From: Bacteroidaceae bacterium | GTDB lineage: Bacteria; Bacteroidota; Bacteroidia; Bacteroidales; Bacteroidaceae | NCBI GenBank assembly: GCA_030843315.1 | Contig: JAUUPT010000007.1 | Location: forward strand, 1-64,000 | DNA: 64,000 nucleotides | Reading direction: 5' to 3' | Made by a program: the position numbers and the translations under genes | The notes under the pieces: model-generated | Seen by the model: the letters and a program-made list of their open reading frames with translations, nothing else | What the model was told of the DNA's origin: nothing | The model's database searches: none | Shown: positions 45,625-52,575 of the stretch, one piece after another | How the letters are laid out: each line of letters starts with the position of its first letter | How positions within the stretch are numbered: the first letter of the stretch is position 1

Positions 45625-45642
45625 TACGGAAATAATTCCGTA
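45625..45642. promoter_or_regulatory. 18-bp palindrome upstream of the serine operon
   Basis: TACGGAA and TTCCGTA face each other across four bases, immediately before the likely promoter region (TAATTTCG) of serC. The position fits an operator, but a chance hairpin cannot be excluded. Confidence 0.45.
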
Positions 45643-45700
45643 ATTTCGCCATGTCGCAAGACAATATTAAACGAAATTGTATAACCAAAACAAACTTCAA

Positions 45701-46768
45701 ATGAAAAAGCATAATTTCAATGCAGGACCTTCCATCCTTCCGCGTGAGGTGATTGAGGATACAGCGAAGGCTATCTTAGATTTCAATGGATCCGGTCTCT
45801 CTCTGATGGAGATTAGCCACCGTGCTAAAGACTTCCAACCCGTAGTGGACGAAGCCGTGGCATTATTCAAAGAATTACTCAATATTCCCGAAGGTTATTC
45901 GGTACTGTTCTTGGGTGGTGGTGCCAGTCTGGAATTCTGCATGATACCTTTCAACTTCCTCGAAAAGAAAGCTGCTTATCTGAACACCGGCGTATGGGCC
46001 AAGAAGGCAATGAAAGAAGCTAAAGCTTTCGGTGAAGTTGTAGAAGTAGCCTCCTCTGCCGAAGCTAACTATACTTATATTCCGAAGGATTATACAGTTC
46101 CGGCCGATGTAGATTATTTCCATATTACTACTAATAATACTATTTACGGTACGGAGCTTAAGAGCGACCTCGATGTTAATGTTCCGATGATTGCCGATAT
46201 GTCTTCCGATATTTTCTCCCGTCCTATCGACGTGTCTAAATATATCTGTATCTATGGTGGTGCACAGAAAAACCTGGCTCCTGCCGGTGTAACATTCGTC
46301 ATTATAAAGGATGAAGCAGTAGGTAAGATGTCGCGTTATATCCCGACAATGCTGAACTATCAGACTCATATTGATGGAGGCTCTATGTTCAATACTCCTC
46401 CCGTTGTTCCTATCTATGCAGCACTGCAAACTCTGCGTTGGATTAAGGCACAAGGTGGTGTGAAGGAAATGGAACGTCGTGCCATCGAAAAAGCTGACAT
46501 GCTGTATGCTGAAATCGACCGTAACAAACTGTTTGTTGGTACAGCTGCACAAGAAGACCGTTCACGCATGAACATCTGCTTCGTTATGGCTCCCGAATAC
46601 AAAGACCTTGAAGCCGACTTCTTGAAGTTTGCTACTGAAAGAGGTATGGTAGGTATTAAGGGACACCGTTCGGTAGGTGGATTCCGTGCATCTTGCTACA
46701 ATGCAATGTCGAAAGAAAGCGTACAAGCGCTGATTGACTGCATGCAGGAATTTGAGAAACTTCATTAA
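45701..46768 (+). CDS. serC: Phosphoserine aminotransferase
   Basis: A 355-residue PLP enzyme that converts 3-phosphohydroxypyruvate and glutamate to phosphoserine. The N-terminus is typical (KKHNFNAGPSILPREV). The PLP lysine lies in YGGAQKNLAPAG near residue 190, and GHRSVGGFRASCYNAM near the end is a family signature. The start at 45701 was preferred to an in-frame ATG at 45677 because the family begins with K-H-N-F-N-A-G-P. It heads a serine operon with serA. Confidence 0.97.
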   Translation: MKKHNFNAGPSILPREVIEDTAKAILDFNGSGLSLMEISHRAKDFQPVVDEAVALFKELLNIPEGYSVLFLGGGASLEFCMIPFNFLEKKAAYLNTGVWAKKAMKEAKAFGEVVEVASSAEANYTYIPKDYTVPADVDYFHITTNNTIYGTELKSDLDVNVPMIADMSSDIFSRPIDVSKYICIYGGAQKNLAPAGVTFVIIKDEAVGKMSRYIPTMLNYQTHIDGGSMFNTPPVVPIYAALQTLRWIKAQGGVKEMERRAIEKADMLYAEIDRNKLFVGTAAQEDRSRMNICFVMAPEYKDLEADFLKFATERGMVGIKGHRSVGGFRASCYNAMSKESVQALIDCMQEFEKLH

Positions 46769-46779
46769 TAATATTTATT

Positions 46780-46853
46780 CACCACAGATTACTCAGATTC
46801 GCACAGATGATTTTAGAGATTAAAATCTGTGATAATCCGTGTAATCTGTGGTG
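46780..46853. repeat. Long hairpin-forming element between serC and serA
   Basis: CACCACAGATTAC (46780-46792) has its reverse complement at 46841-46853. Within the loop, CACAGAT (46802-46808) and ATCTGTG (46825-46831) form a second stem. It looks like a dispersed intergenic repeat and could modulate readthrough or mRNA stability inside the operon. Confidence 0.75.
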
Positions 46854-46878
46854 AGTCTTTTTAATACCAATTAGAATC

Positions 46879-47799
46879 ATGAAAGTATTAGTCGCAACAG
46901 ACAAACCGTTTGCTAAAGTAGCAGTAGACGGTATTCGCAAAGAAATTGAAGCAGCGGGTTATGAACTCGTATTGCTGGAGAAATATGGTGAGAAGGCAAA
47001 ATTGCTGGAAGCTGTGAAAGATGCCAATGCCATTATTATCCGTAGCGACATCATTGATGCCGAAGTTTTGGATGCAGCCAAAGAACTGAAAATCGTAGTA
47101 CGTGCCGGTGCCGGTGTGGATAATGTAGACCTTGCCGCTGCTACTGCTCATAATGTATGTGTAATGAATACTCCGGGACAGAATTCTAACGCCGTAGCCG
47201 AATTGGTTTTTGGCTTGATGGTGATGGCTGTCCGCAATATGTATAACGGTACTTCCGGTACTGAACTGAAAGGCAAGAAGCTGGGCATCCACGCTTATGG
47301 TAACGTGGGGCGCAATGTAGCTCGTGTTGCCAAAGGTTTCGGCATGGATATTTATGCTTACGATGCATTTTGCCCGAAAGAGGTTATTGAGAAAGACGGT
47401 GTGAAAGCACTGGATTCTGTTGATGAACTTTATTCTACTTGCGACGTCGTTTCGCTGCATATCCCTGCTACTGCCGAAACAAAGAACTCCATCAACTATG
47501 CTTTAGTGAATAAGATGCCGAAGGGAGGCTTATTAGTAAATACTGCCCGCAAGGAAGTTATTAACGAAGCCGAACTGATTCAGTTGATGGAAGAGCGTGC
47601 CGACTTGAAGTATATGACCGACATCATGCCTGCTGCCAATGAAACCTTCGCAGCTAAGTTTGCCGGACGTTATTTCTCTACACCGAAGAAGATGGGTGCT
47701 CAGACTGCTGAAGCTAATATTAATGCAGGTATTGCAGCTGCCAAGCAGATTGTAGGCTTCTTGAAAGACGGTTGCGAGAAATTCCGCGTAAATAAGTAA
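46879..47799 (+). CDS. serA: D-3-phosphoglycerate dehydrogenase, short form with Lys at the catalytic His position
   Basis: A 306-residue NAD-dependent dehydrogenase for the first step of serine synthesis. It consists only of the substrate- and nucleotide-binding domains; the ACT and ASB regulatory domains of longer SerA proteins are absent. Nucleotide binding is seen as HAYGNVGRNVARV. The active-site Arg lies in LVNTARKEVINEAEL. The usual catalytic His (TPHIGAST) is replaced: the region reads STPKKMGAQTAEAN with Lys near residue 270. To my knowledge the short SerA of Entamoeba histolytica has the same change and groups with Bacteroides enzymes. Its place after serC supports the assignment. 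Confidence 0.93.
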   Translation: MKVLVATDKPFAKVAVDGIRKEIEAAGYELVLLEKYGEKAKLLEAVKDANAIIIRSDIIDAEVLDAAKELKIVVRAGAGVDNVDLAAATAHNVCVMNTPGQNSNAVAELVFGLMVMAVRNMYNGTSGTELKGKKLGIHAYGNVGRNVARVAKGFGMDIYAYDAFCPKEVIEKDGVKALDSVDELYSTCDVVSLHIPATAETKNSINYALVNKMPKGGLLVNTARKEVINEAELIQLMEERADLKYMTDIMPAANETFAAKFAGRYFSTPKKMGAQTAEANINAGIAAAKQIVGFLKDGCEKFRVNK

Positions 47800-47804
47800 T
47801 AAGT

Positions 47805-47999
47805 ATGAATAGCAAGACTGCTTATAATTTTGCAGTAGTTTATCTTGTAATAGGTGCTGCTGTATTTGCATTAAGTAGTATCTTCAGAAATGAGTTATCA
47901 GATTTCGCCCTCGGTTTTTGCGAGGGCGTATCTGTTGTACTAATCTTAGGTAGTGCTATCTATCTGATAAGATACTTCATGAAAAAGAAAAACCAATAA
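47805..47999 (+). CDS. Small two-helix membrane protein in the serine operon
   Basis: A 64-residue protein with two hydrophobic segments (about 8-26 and 37-56) and a basic tail (RYFMKKKNQ). It starts 5 bases after the serA stop and ends 26 bases before the DUF1015 gene, so it is embedded in the operon. No family was recognised. The compact fit between conserved genes and the clean helix pattern suggest it is real. Confidence 0.75.
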   Translation: MNSKTAYNFAVVYLVIGAAVFALSSIFRNELSDFALGFCEGVSVVLILGSAIYLIRYFMKKKNQ

Positions 48000-48025
48000 T
48001 CTTCACTTAAAACACACCTTGGCTT

Positions 48026-49273
48026 ATGGCTATAATTAAACCTTTTAAAGGCGTTCGCCCTCCTCAGAACTTAGTGGAACAAGTAGCTTCACGCCCTTAC
48101 GATGTACTGAACTCTGCAGAAGCACGCGAAGAAGCGGCAGGAAACGAGAAATCCTTGTATCATATCATTAAGCCCGAAATAGATTTTCCTGTTGGTACGG
48201 ATGAGCATGATGAGTGCGTCTACCGGAAAGCAGCCGAGAACTTCCAAATGTTCCAGGATAAAGGCTGGCTGGTGCAAGATGATAAAGAGAACTACTACGT
48301 ATATGCCCAAACCATGAATGGTAAGACGCAATACGGCTTGGTAGTGGGTGCTTACGTCCCCGACTATATGAATGGCGTTATCAAGAAGCACGAACTGACC
48401 CGTCGCGACAAGGAAGAAGACCGCATGAAGCACGTCCGCGTGAATAATGCGAATATTGAGCCGGTATTCTTTGCCTATCCCGATGATGCTACTCTGGATG
48501 CTATCATAGCCCGTTATACTGCCCAAAAGCCGGTATACGACTTTATAGCTCCGGGTGATGGTTTCGGTCATACATTCTGGATTATCGACAAGCAGGAAGA
48601 CATAGATGCCATTACCAAAGAGTTTGCCAAGATGCCTGCCCTCTATATTGCCGACGGGCATCATCGTAGTGCTGCTGCCGCTTTGGTAGGTGCCGAGAAA
48701 GCCAAGCAGAACCCGAACCATCGTGGTGATGAAGAGTACAACTACTTCATGGCTGTTTGCTTCCCTGCCAACCAGTTGACGATTATCGACTACAACCGTG
48801 TAGTGAAAGACCTGAATGGTCTGACTCCCGAACAATTCCTTGCTGCCGTTGGCAAGAACTTCACAATAGAAGAAAAAGGAACGGAAATCTACAAGCCCTC
48901 CGGTTTGCATAATTTCTCCCTCTATCTGGAAGGAAAGTGGTATAGCCTCACCGCTAAACCGGGCACTTACAATGATAATGATCCCATTGGAGTACTCGAT
49001 GTAACCATTTCGTCCAATCTGATTCTGGATGAAGTACTCGGCATTAAAGACCTGCGTTCTGATAAGCGCATCGACTTTGTAGGCGGTATCCGTGGTTTGG
49101 GTGAACTGAAGAAACGCGTAGATAGTGGTGAAATGGAAGTAGCTTTGGCACTCTATCCTGTATCCATGAAGCAGTTGATGGATATTGCCGATACGGGCAA
49201 CATCATGCCTCCCAAGACTACCTGGTTCGAACCGAAGTTGCGTTCGGGCTTGGTGATCCACAAATTGGATTAA
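48026..49273 (+). CDS. DUF1015 family protein
   Basis: A 415-residue soluble protein of the DUF1015 family. Conserved landmarks are KPFKGVRPP at the N-terminus, SRPYDVL, the central YIADGHHRSAAA (near residue 210) and the C-terminal FEPKLRSGLVIHKL. The ADGHHR motif resembles that of ParB/Srx-fold serine kinases, and the gene lies directly behind serC and serA. A role in serine or phosphoserine metabolism is therefore a reasonable but untested inference. It is the last gene of the operon and is followed by a terminator. Confidence 0.9.
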   Translation: MAIIKPFKGVRPPQNLVEQVASRPYDVLNSAEAREEAAGNEKSLYHIIKPEIDFPVGTDEHDECVYRKAAENFQMFQDKGWLVQDDKENYYVYAQTMNGKTQYGLVVGAYVPDYMNGVIKKHELTRRDKEEDRMKHVRVNNANIEPVFFAYPDDATLDAIIARYTAQKPVYDFIAPGDGFGHTFWIIDKQEDIDAITKEFAKMPALYIADGHHRSAAAALVGAEKAKQNPNHRGDEEYNYFMAVCFPANQLTIIDYNRVVKDLNGLTPEQFLAAVGKNFTIEEKGTEIYKPSGLHNFSLYLEGKWYSLTAKPGTYNDNDPIGVLDVTISSNLILDEVLGIKDLRSDKRIDFVGGIRGLGELKKRVDSGEMEVALALYPVSMKQLMDIADTGNIMPPKTTWFEPKLRSGLVIHKLD

Positions 49274-49294
49274 AAGAATTTATCCCTCTGTAAT

Positions 49295-49352
49295 AAGAGC
49301 GATACACCAGTGTAAAGATGAATGATTTGCACGTGTGTATCGCTCTTTTTAT
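49295..49352 (+). terminator. Terminator of the serine operon
   Basis: AAGAGCGATACAC pairs with GTGTATCGCTCTT, an inner stem GTGTAAA/TTTGCAC continues the fold, and a T run follows. Confidence 0.85.
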
Positions 49353-49398
49353 TTGCCGATTTGCGTATACTGATGGGGGCATATATTTTATAAAAGAC

Positions 49399-49406
49399 TA
49401 TCTTTG
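49399..49406 (+). promoter_or_regulatory. Probable -7 element for the flavodoxin-type gene
   Basis: TATCTTTG matches TAnnTTTG, 20 bases before the start codon at 49427. Confidence 0.6.
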
Positions 49407-49426
49407 CCGGAAAATGTGCGATATTT

Positions 49427-50002
49427 ATGAAGATACTTATTCTCAATAGTAGTCCCCGTCGGCGAGGGAATATCTCGAAGATGCTGGAAGTGATGAAGCA
49501 AGAGGCGGAGAGTTGCGGGGCGGAAGTAACCTTTGTGCATGTTTCGGATTTGCAGGTTCGTCCCTGCATCGGCTGCATGAAGTGCCGCAGTTCCCTGGAA
49601 TGCTGTTTACCCGAAGACGATGCGCAGAAAGTGTTACAGTCGATGAAGGAGGCAGATGCCTTGATAGTAGGCGCTCCCTGTTATTGGGGAAATCTGCCGG
49701 GCGAATTGAAGGTGCTTTTCGACCGTATGGTTTATGGCATGATGGGGGAGAATTCCTGGGGAATGCCCCTACCACTACATAAAGGCAAGAAGGCAATCAT
49801 TGTAAGCACATGCACTACCCTTTATCCTTTTAATATTCTCTATCACCAGACACGTGGTGTGGTGCGAGCCTTGAAGGAGATTTTGAAATGGAGCGGCTTC
49901 AAGATAGTGAGAACTGTTGAAAGGGGAGGAACCAAGAAGCATCCGGAACTCTCGGAAAAAGAGCTGGCACGTTGCCGGAAATCAGTACACAAACTTCTGT
50001 GA
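49427..50002 (+). CDS. Flavodoxin-family NAD(P)H-dependent oxidoreductase with Cys cluster
   Basis: A 191-residue flavoprotein of the NADPH-dependent FMN reductase/iron-sulfur flavoprotein group. FMN phosphate binding is marked by LNSSPRRRGNISKML and further FMN contact by GAPCYWGNLPGELKVLFDR. A Cys-rich stretch CIGCMKC followed by CC (Cys 47, 50, 53, 59, 60) resembles the compact [4Fe-4S] motif of Isf proteins, so electron transfer between a reductant and small acceptors is likely. The partner is not evident. The FKBP gene follows 33 bases later in the same direction. Confidence 0.87.
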   Translation: MKILILNSSPRRRGNISKMLEVMKQEAESCGAEVTFVHVSDLQVRPCIGCMKCRSSLECCLPEDDAQKVLQSMKEADALIVGAPCYWGNLPGELKVLFDRMVYGMMGENSWGMPLPLHKGKKAIIVSTCTTLYPFNILYHQTRGVVRALKEILKWSGFKIVRTVERGGTKKHPELSEKELARCRKSVHKLL

Positions 50003-50035
50003 TAGTCTGGTTGAAAAAAGCATTATTTGAATATT

Positions 50036-50437
50036 ATGGGGCGTAAAGAAGAATACAAACAGCAGAATGAGCAATTCCTGGAGGCGCTGCGTTCTGAGGA
50101 AGATATAAAAGAATTGGCAGCCGGAGTACTTTACCGGGTATTGGAGGCAGGGCAGGGAGGTATTACTCCCCGTCGTAATAGTGTGGTGTCTGTGCACTAT
50201 AAAGGTACGCTTGTCAATGGACGTGAATTCGATAATTCCTGGAAGCGGAATTGTCCGGAAGCTTTCCGTCTGAACGAAGTGATTGAAGGCTGGCAGATTG
50301 CTTTGCAACAAATGCATGTGGGAGACCGTTGGATGATTTATATCCCTTATGCTGTTGGTTATGGTACACGTACCAGCGGGCCGATTCCGGCATACTCAAC
50401 TTTAATATTCGAGGTGCAATTATTAAGTATTGCCTGA
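50036..50437 (+). CDS. FKBP-type peptidyl-prolyl cis-trans isomerase
   Basis: A 133-residue protein without signal peptide, so probably cytoplasmic. The FKBP fold is clear: VSVHYKGTLVNGREFDNSW, IEGWQIALQQMHVGDRWMIYIPYAVGYG and PAYSTLIFEVQLLSI. The start at 50036 (MGRKEEYKQQ) was preferred to 50027. Its last 15 bases overlap the end of the convergent glycerate kinase gene, so no separate terminator is possible between them. It probably assists folding; no specific client is indicated. Confidence 0.92.
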   Translation: MGRKEEYKQQNEQFLEALRSEEDIKELAAGVLYRVLEAGQGGITPRRNSVVSVHYKGTLVNGREFDNSWKRNCPEAFRLNEVIEGWQIALQQMHVGDRWMIYIPYAVGYGTRTSGPIPAYSTLIFEVQLLSIA

Positions 50438-51628
50438 TGAACAAGACTTCTTCTCGCGGCATTGGATGACACGGCAAATCTGCTCCACTGTTCTGCTGAT
50501 ATTCTGCTTTGCAATGGCGGGTTCCATCGCCTGTTCCAAAGACATGGACGAAGGGGTAATGGAGAATGCTCCCCGAAATCCGGCTTGATTCAGTATCTCC
50601 ACATCTTCGACGGCGCCTGCCAGTAGAATGACAGGAATCTGCTGTGCCTTTGCCTCTTCCAGTATGCCGAAGGGCACTTTCCCCATGATTGTTTGCCGGT
50701 CCGCCTTACCCTCTCCGGTGATGACGAGGCCGGCACCTTTTATCTTTTCGCCGAAGTGAAGCGCATCCAATAACAACCGGATGCCGGGTTGCAGTTCTGC
50801 GTTCAGGAATGCTGATAACCCGCCGCCCATGCCACCGGCAGCACCGGCACCGGGAAGGCATGATATATCTTTGCCTGTCGATTGGCGAATTACTTCAGCA
50901 AGCTTCACCATGCCTGCATCCAGTTCTGCCACCATTTCCGGGTCAGCCCCCTTTTGTGGGGCAAAGACTGCTGCCGCACCGTCTGCGCCGGTAAAAGGGT
51001 TTCGGACATCGCACGCTGCCGTGAAATGACAATCCTTGAGTGCCGGGTGCACAGACGAGAAGTCTACGGAAGCCACCTCGGCAAGCAATGCTCCACACAT
51101 CGCTTTCGGTACTCCGCACGCACCTATCGAATGCCCTGTCCCCAGTTCCTGCCCGCTTTCATCCAGAAAACGGAATCCCAATGCCTGCAGCATTCCCAGC
51201 CCGGCATCATTGGTGGCACTGCCACCCAGCCCGATGACGAACCGCCTGCACCCCCGTTCCAATGCGTCGCGTATCAGTTCTCCCGTTCCGAAAGTGGTGG
51301 TCAGCATCGGATTGCGCTTCTCCCGGGGCACGAGAGGGAGTCCGCTGATGGCTGCCATTTCGATGAAAGCCGTTTGCCCGTTGCCCGCAATGCCGTAGTG
51401 GGTGTCGCACACTTCCATCAGCGGAGAGTGGGCACGAACCGGAATGCGCGCTCCTCCGCTGGCGGCAATGAGTGCATCCTGCATCCCTTCGCCACCGTCC
51501 GCCACGGGAAGGCAGATGACTTCGCATTCGGGAAAGACGTTGCACACGCCCCGTGCGGCGGCGGCTTCCGCTTCCGGCGAAGTGAGACATCCTTTAAAGG
51601 AATCTATGGCAATAACTACTTTTTTCAT
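50423..51628 (-). CDS. Glycerate kinase (GarK/GlxK family)
   Basis: A 401-residue kinase that phosphorylates D-glycerate, in the family that typically makes 2-phosphoglycerate. Family signatures: MKKVVIAIDSFKGCLTSPEAEAA, LPVADGGEGM, FVIGLGGSATNDAGLGMLQALG, GAGAAGGMGGGLSAFL and VITGEGKADRQTIMGKVP. It has no co-directional neighbour. The hydroxyacid dehydrogenase at 16.7 kb could supply glycerate (inference). The C-terminal tail (REKKSCSSGNT) extends over the FKBP gene end. Confidence 0.94.
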   Translation of the reverse strand: MKKVVIAIDSFKGCLTSPEAEAAAARGVCNVFPECEVICLPVADGGEGMQDALIAASGGARIPVRAHSPLMEVCDTHYGIAGNGQTAFIEMAAISGLPLVPREKRNPMLTTTFGTGELIRDALERGCRRFVIGLGGSATNDAGLGMLQALGFRFLDESGQELGTGHSIGACGVPKAMCGALLAEVASVDFSSVHPALKDCHFTAACDVRNPFTGADGAAAVFAPQKGADPEMVAELDAGMVKLAEVIRQSTGKDISCLPGAGAAGGMGGGLSAFLNAELQPGIRLLLDALHFGEKIKGAGLVITGEGKADRQTIMGKVPFGILEEAKAQQIPVILLAGAVEDVEILNQAGFRGAFSITPSSMSLEQAMEPAIAKQNISRTVEQICRVIQCREKKSCSSGNT

Positions 51629-51726
51629 GTGACGGATCGTGTTTTCGTTTACCGGAATTCGGGAATATACCTATACAAAGGTAGACTTTTCCGATGTAAA
51701 TCTCTGCAGAAAACACGAAAACTGTA

Positions 51727-51734
51727 TATCTTTG
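51727..51734 (+). promoter_or_regulatory. -7 element almost touching the yigZ start codon
   Basis: TATCTTTG matches TAnnTTTG and ends only 4 bases before the ATG at 51739. If used, the transcript would have no or nearly no leader. Confidence 0.55.
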
Positions 51735-51738
51735 CAGC

Positions 51739-52350
51739 ATGAGCGAAGATACGTATAAAACCATTGTCGCCCCGTCCGAGGGGATTTATACCGAAAAGCG
51801 TAGCAAGTTTATCGCTATCGCCCTGCCCGTGCGTACGGTAGAAGAGGTGAAGGCGCATCTGGAAACTTATCAGAAGAAATACTACGATGCCCGTCACGTG
51901 TGCTACGCCTATATGCTGGGTGCCGAGCGCAAAGACTTCCGTGCCAATGACAACGGAGAACCCTCCGGTACGGCAGGCAAGCCCATCCTGGGACAGATAA
52001 ATTCCAATGAACTGACAGATATCCTGGTCATCGTGGTGCGTTACTTCGGGGGCATCAAGCTGGGTACGAGCGGACTGATTGTGGCCTACCGAGCTGCCGC
52101 CGCCGAAGCCATTGCCGCTGCCACGGTGATAGAAAAAACGGTGGACGAAACGGTTACCTTTCTCTTCGAATACCCCATGATGAACGATGTGATGCGTGTG
52201 GTGAAGGAAGAGGAGCCGGAGATACTGGAACAATCCTACGATATGGACTGCCGCATGACGCTGCGCATCCGCAAGTCGATGATGCCCAAGTTGCGGTCGC
52301 GACTGGAGAAGGTCGAGACGCTACACTTAGAGGATATCGGTGACGGATAG
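51739..52350 (+). CDS. YigZ/IMPACT family protein
   Basis: A 203-residue protein of the UPF0029/IMPACT family. The N-terminal domain shows the typical EKRSKFIAIALPV, DARHVCYAYMLG, DNGEPSGTAGKPIL and VRYFGGIKLGTSGLIVAYR. The C-terminal domain (FEYPMMNDVMRVVKEEE) is the DUF1949-type extension. The function of bacterial members is not settled; eukaryotic IMPACT affects translational control through Gcn2. The start is fixed by the lack of any other nearby ATG. It is followed immediately by the 22-bp phased palindrome array. Confidence 0.93.
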   Translation: MSEDTYKTIVAPSEGIYTEKRSKFIAIALPVRTVEEVKAHLETYQKKYYDARHVCYAYMLGAERKDFRANDNGEPSGTAGKPILGQINSNELTDILVIVVRYFGGIKLGTSGLIVAYRAAAAEAIAAATVIEKTVDETVTFLFEYPMMNDVMRVVKEEEPEILEQSYDMDCRMTLRIRKSMMPKLRSRLEKVETLHLEDIGDG

Positions 52351-52357
52351 AGGCTGG

Positions 52358-52533
52358 CTTGGTAGTACACTCGGAGTATAATCATTGGGGATGATTCCCA
52401 TAATCATCCGGGATGATTCCTACAATCATTGGGGATGATTCCTATAATCATCCGGGATGATTGTCCCCTCTCTCATACACTCGGGCAGGCTAAGGTATAG
52501 CATCATCCGGGCTAAGGTATACAGACAGGCGGC
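52358..52533. repeat. Tandem array of 17-bp palindromes on a 22-bp period
   Basis: Four central units start at 52380, 52402, 52424 and 52446, exactly 22 apart. Units 2 and 4 (AATCATCCGGGATGATT) are perfect 8-1-8 palindromes; units 1 and 3 read AATCATTGGGGATGATT. The alternation gives a 44-bp super-repeat. The flanks keep the phase: TACACTCGG occurs at 52366 and 52476 (110 = 5 x 22), and GGCTAAGGTATA at 52488 and 52510 (22). Between units 1-2 and 3-4, GGATGATT pairs with AATCATCC across a 5-base loop. Confidence 0.92.
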
Positions 52534-52575
52534 GTAGGCCGATATAAAGCGAACATTTAAAATAAATAAGAAGAT

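Noticed and set aside
48089..49261. 390-codon open frame on the minus strand
   Set aside because: Antisense to the DUF1015 gene, which carries clear family motifs.
52358..52533. Plasmid-type iteron origin
   Set aside because: The 22-bp period is reminiscent of iterons, but no replication initiator gene is near and the same period occurs at two other chromosomal places with different sequences.
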